Of a stretch of 6,665 nt of DNA, positions 6,027 through 6,665 are shown piece by piece. The notes under the pieces are model-generated. The model was not told the DNA's origin. It made no database searches and saw nothing but the letters and a program-made list of their open reading frames with translations. The stretch is from Spirochaetaceae bacterium. GTDB taxonomy: Bacteria; Spirochaetota; Spirochaetia; Treponematales; Breznakiellaceae. Location of the stretch: NCBI GenBank assembly GCA_031284295.1, contig JAITAE010000174.1, positions 1 to 6,665 of the forward strand, read 5' to 3'. The position numbers were made by a program, and so were the translations under genes. Position 1 is the first letter of the stretch. Every line of letters begins with the position of its first letter.

Positions 6027-6665
6027 ATGAGCGCGAAATTAGGAAATGGCGGTATTCACGAAAAAAACGCGGTGTTGCAGGTTTACGGAATGCCTTGGTA
6101 TCTCTTTGCCCTCTTTGCGGCGGTGGTTTTGACGGCGGTCTTTTTGGGTAAGCTGCCCAAGGGCATGATCGGGGCGTTCCCGCTGATGATTGTCATCGGG
6201 GCGGTCTTGGGTCTCGTCGGGGATAAGTTGCCTGTCGTGAATACTTTTCTCGGCGGGGGCGCCATTGTCATCATCTTCGGTTCGGCGGCGCTGAACACCT
6301 TCAAGCTCTTGCCTGAGGGAGCGATCAAGATCATGGACAGTTTTCAGGTGGCGGAGGGCTTCCTGGATTTCTATATTGCGTCCCTCATCACCGGGTCCAT
6401 CATGGGAATGAACCGGAAGCTCCTTATTAAGGCGGCGGTTCGATACCTTCCGGCCATCGCCGGAGGGCTCGCCGCCGCCATCATTCTGGCAGGGATCGTG
6501 GGGGCCGTCAGCGGGTACGGCGCCCGGCAGGCGATTCTCTATATCACCATTCCGATCATGGGAGGCGGTATGGGCGCGGGGGCTGTCCCCCTTTCCAAAA
6601 TATTCGGCGAAACGCTGGGGCGGGACCCGGCGGAGATGATCAACATCATGATTCCCGCGGTGGCT
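6027..6665 (+). CDS. 2-hydroxycarboxylate transporter (2HCT/CCS family), N-terminal part
   Basis: This is a secondary transporter of the CitS/CitP/MaeN type, which carry citrate or malate by Na+ or H+ symport or by exchange with a product such as lactate. The frame is open for 213 codons and runs off the window end; family members are about 440-450 residues, so roughly the first half is present. The N-terminal tail (residues 1-22) is hydrophilic, then hydrophobic segments follow near 23-44, 47-65, 73-91, 113-127 and 140-165. The strongest signature is the glycine-rich PIMGGGMGAGAVPLS block at about 176-190, the first of the two family GGXG re-entrant loops. The substrate-binding Arg of the last transmembrane segment (Arg425 in CitP, Arg428 in CitS) lies beyond the window, so substrate cannot be assigned. 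The ATG at 6027 has AAGGAG 6 bases upstream and a strong promoter. It is transcribed divergently from opp. Confidence 0.93.
   Translation, partial: MSAKLGNGGIHEKNAVLQVYGMPWYLFALFAAVVLTAVFLGKLPKGMIGAFPLMIVIGAVLGLVGDKLPVVNTFLGGGAIVIIFGSAALNTFKLLPEGAIKIMDSFQVAEGFLDFYIASLITGSIMGMNRKLLIKAAVRYLPAIAGGLAAAIILAGIVGAVSGYGARQAILYITIPIMGGGMGAGAVPLSKIFGETLGRDPAEMINIMIPAVA

Noticed and set aside
6083..6334. Minus-strand open frame inside the 2HCT gene
   Set aside because: It lies wholly antisense to a gene with a strong promoter, a ribosome binding site and family motifs, and shows no features of its own.

Overview
This window holds a complete, tightly packed oligopeptide ABC-importer operon on the minus strand and the first part of a divergently transcribed 2-hydroxycarboxylate (citrate/malate type) transporter gene on the plus strand. 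A 364-base intergenic region with unusual repeat structure separates them.

Organism: the sequence is GC-rich, most genes have AGGAG-type ribosome binding sites, and the solute-binding protein is a lipoprotein. The pairing of peptide import with a carboxylate carrier suggests a fermentative, amino-acid- or organic-acid-using anaerobe (for example a Firmicute, synergistete or gut spirochaete). The sequence does not settle the phylum, and this guess is inference only.

Layout, in the direction of opp transcription (right to left): oppB (5662 to 4727) and oppC (4719 to 3661) encode the two permeases. oppD (3651 to 2620) and oppF (2623 to 1658) encode the two ATPases, and oppA (1652 to 12) encodes the peptide-binding lipoprotein. 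Gaps are 5 to 9 bases, with one 4-base stop/start overlap (oppD/oppF), so this is one polycistronic unit with the binding protein last. OppA should capture peptides outside the membrane, OppB/OppC form the channel, and OppD/OppF hydrolyse ATP.

On the other side, a near-consensus sigma70-type promoter and a good ribosome binding site drive the 2HCT transporter from 6027. It runs off the window after 213 codons.

The intergenic region is the most interesting part. It contains eight tandem 21-bp units (5714-5881) with a short dyad at each unit junction. The dyad arms change from CGGTC/GACCG to CGGAA/TTCCG along the array while staying complementary. The array sits between the two divergent promoters. 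The predicted opp promoter is placed so that +1 falls on the A of the oppB ATG, and no Shine-Dalgarno sequence is visible there, which suggests a leaderless operon transcript. Inverted repeats overlap the -10 and +1 of the 2HCT promoter.
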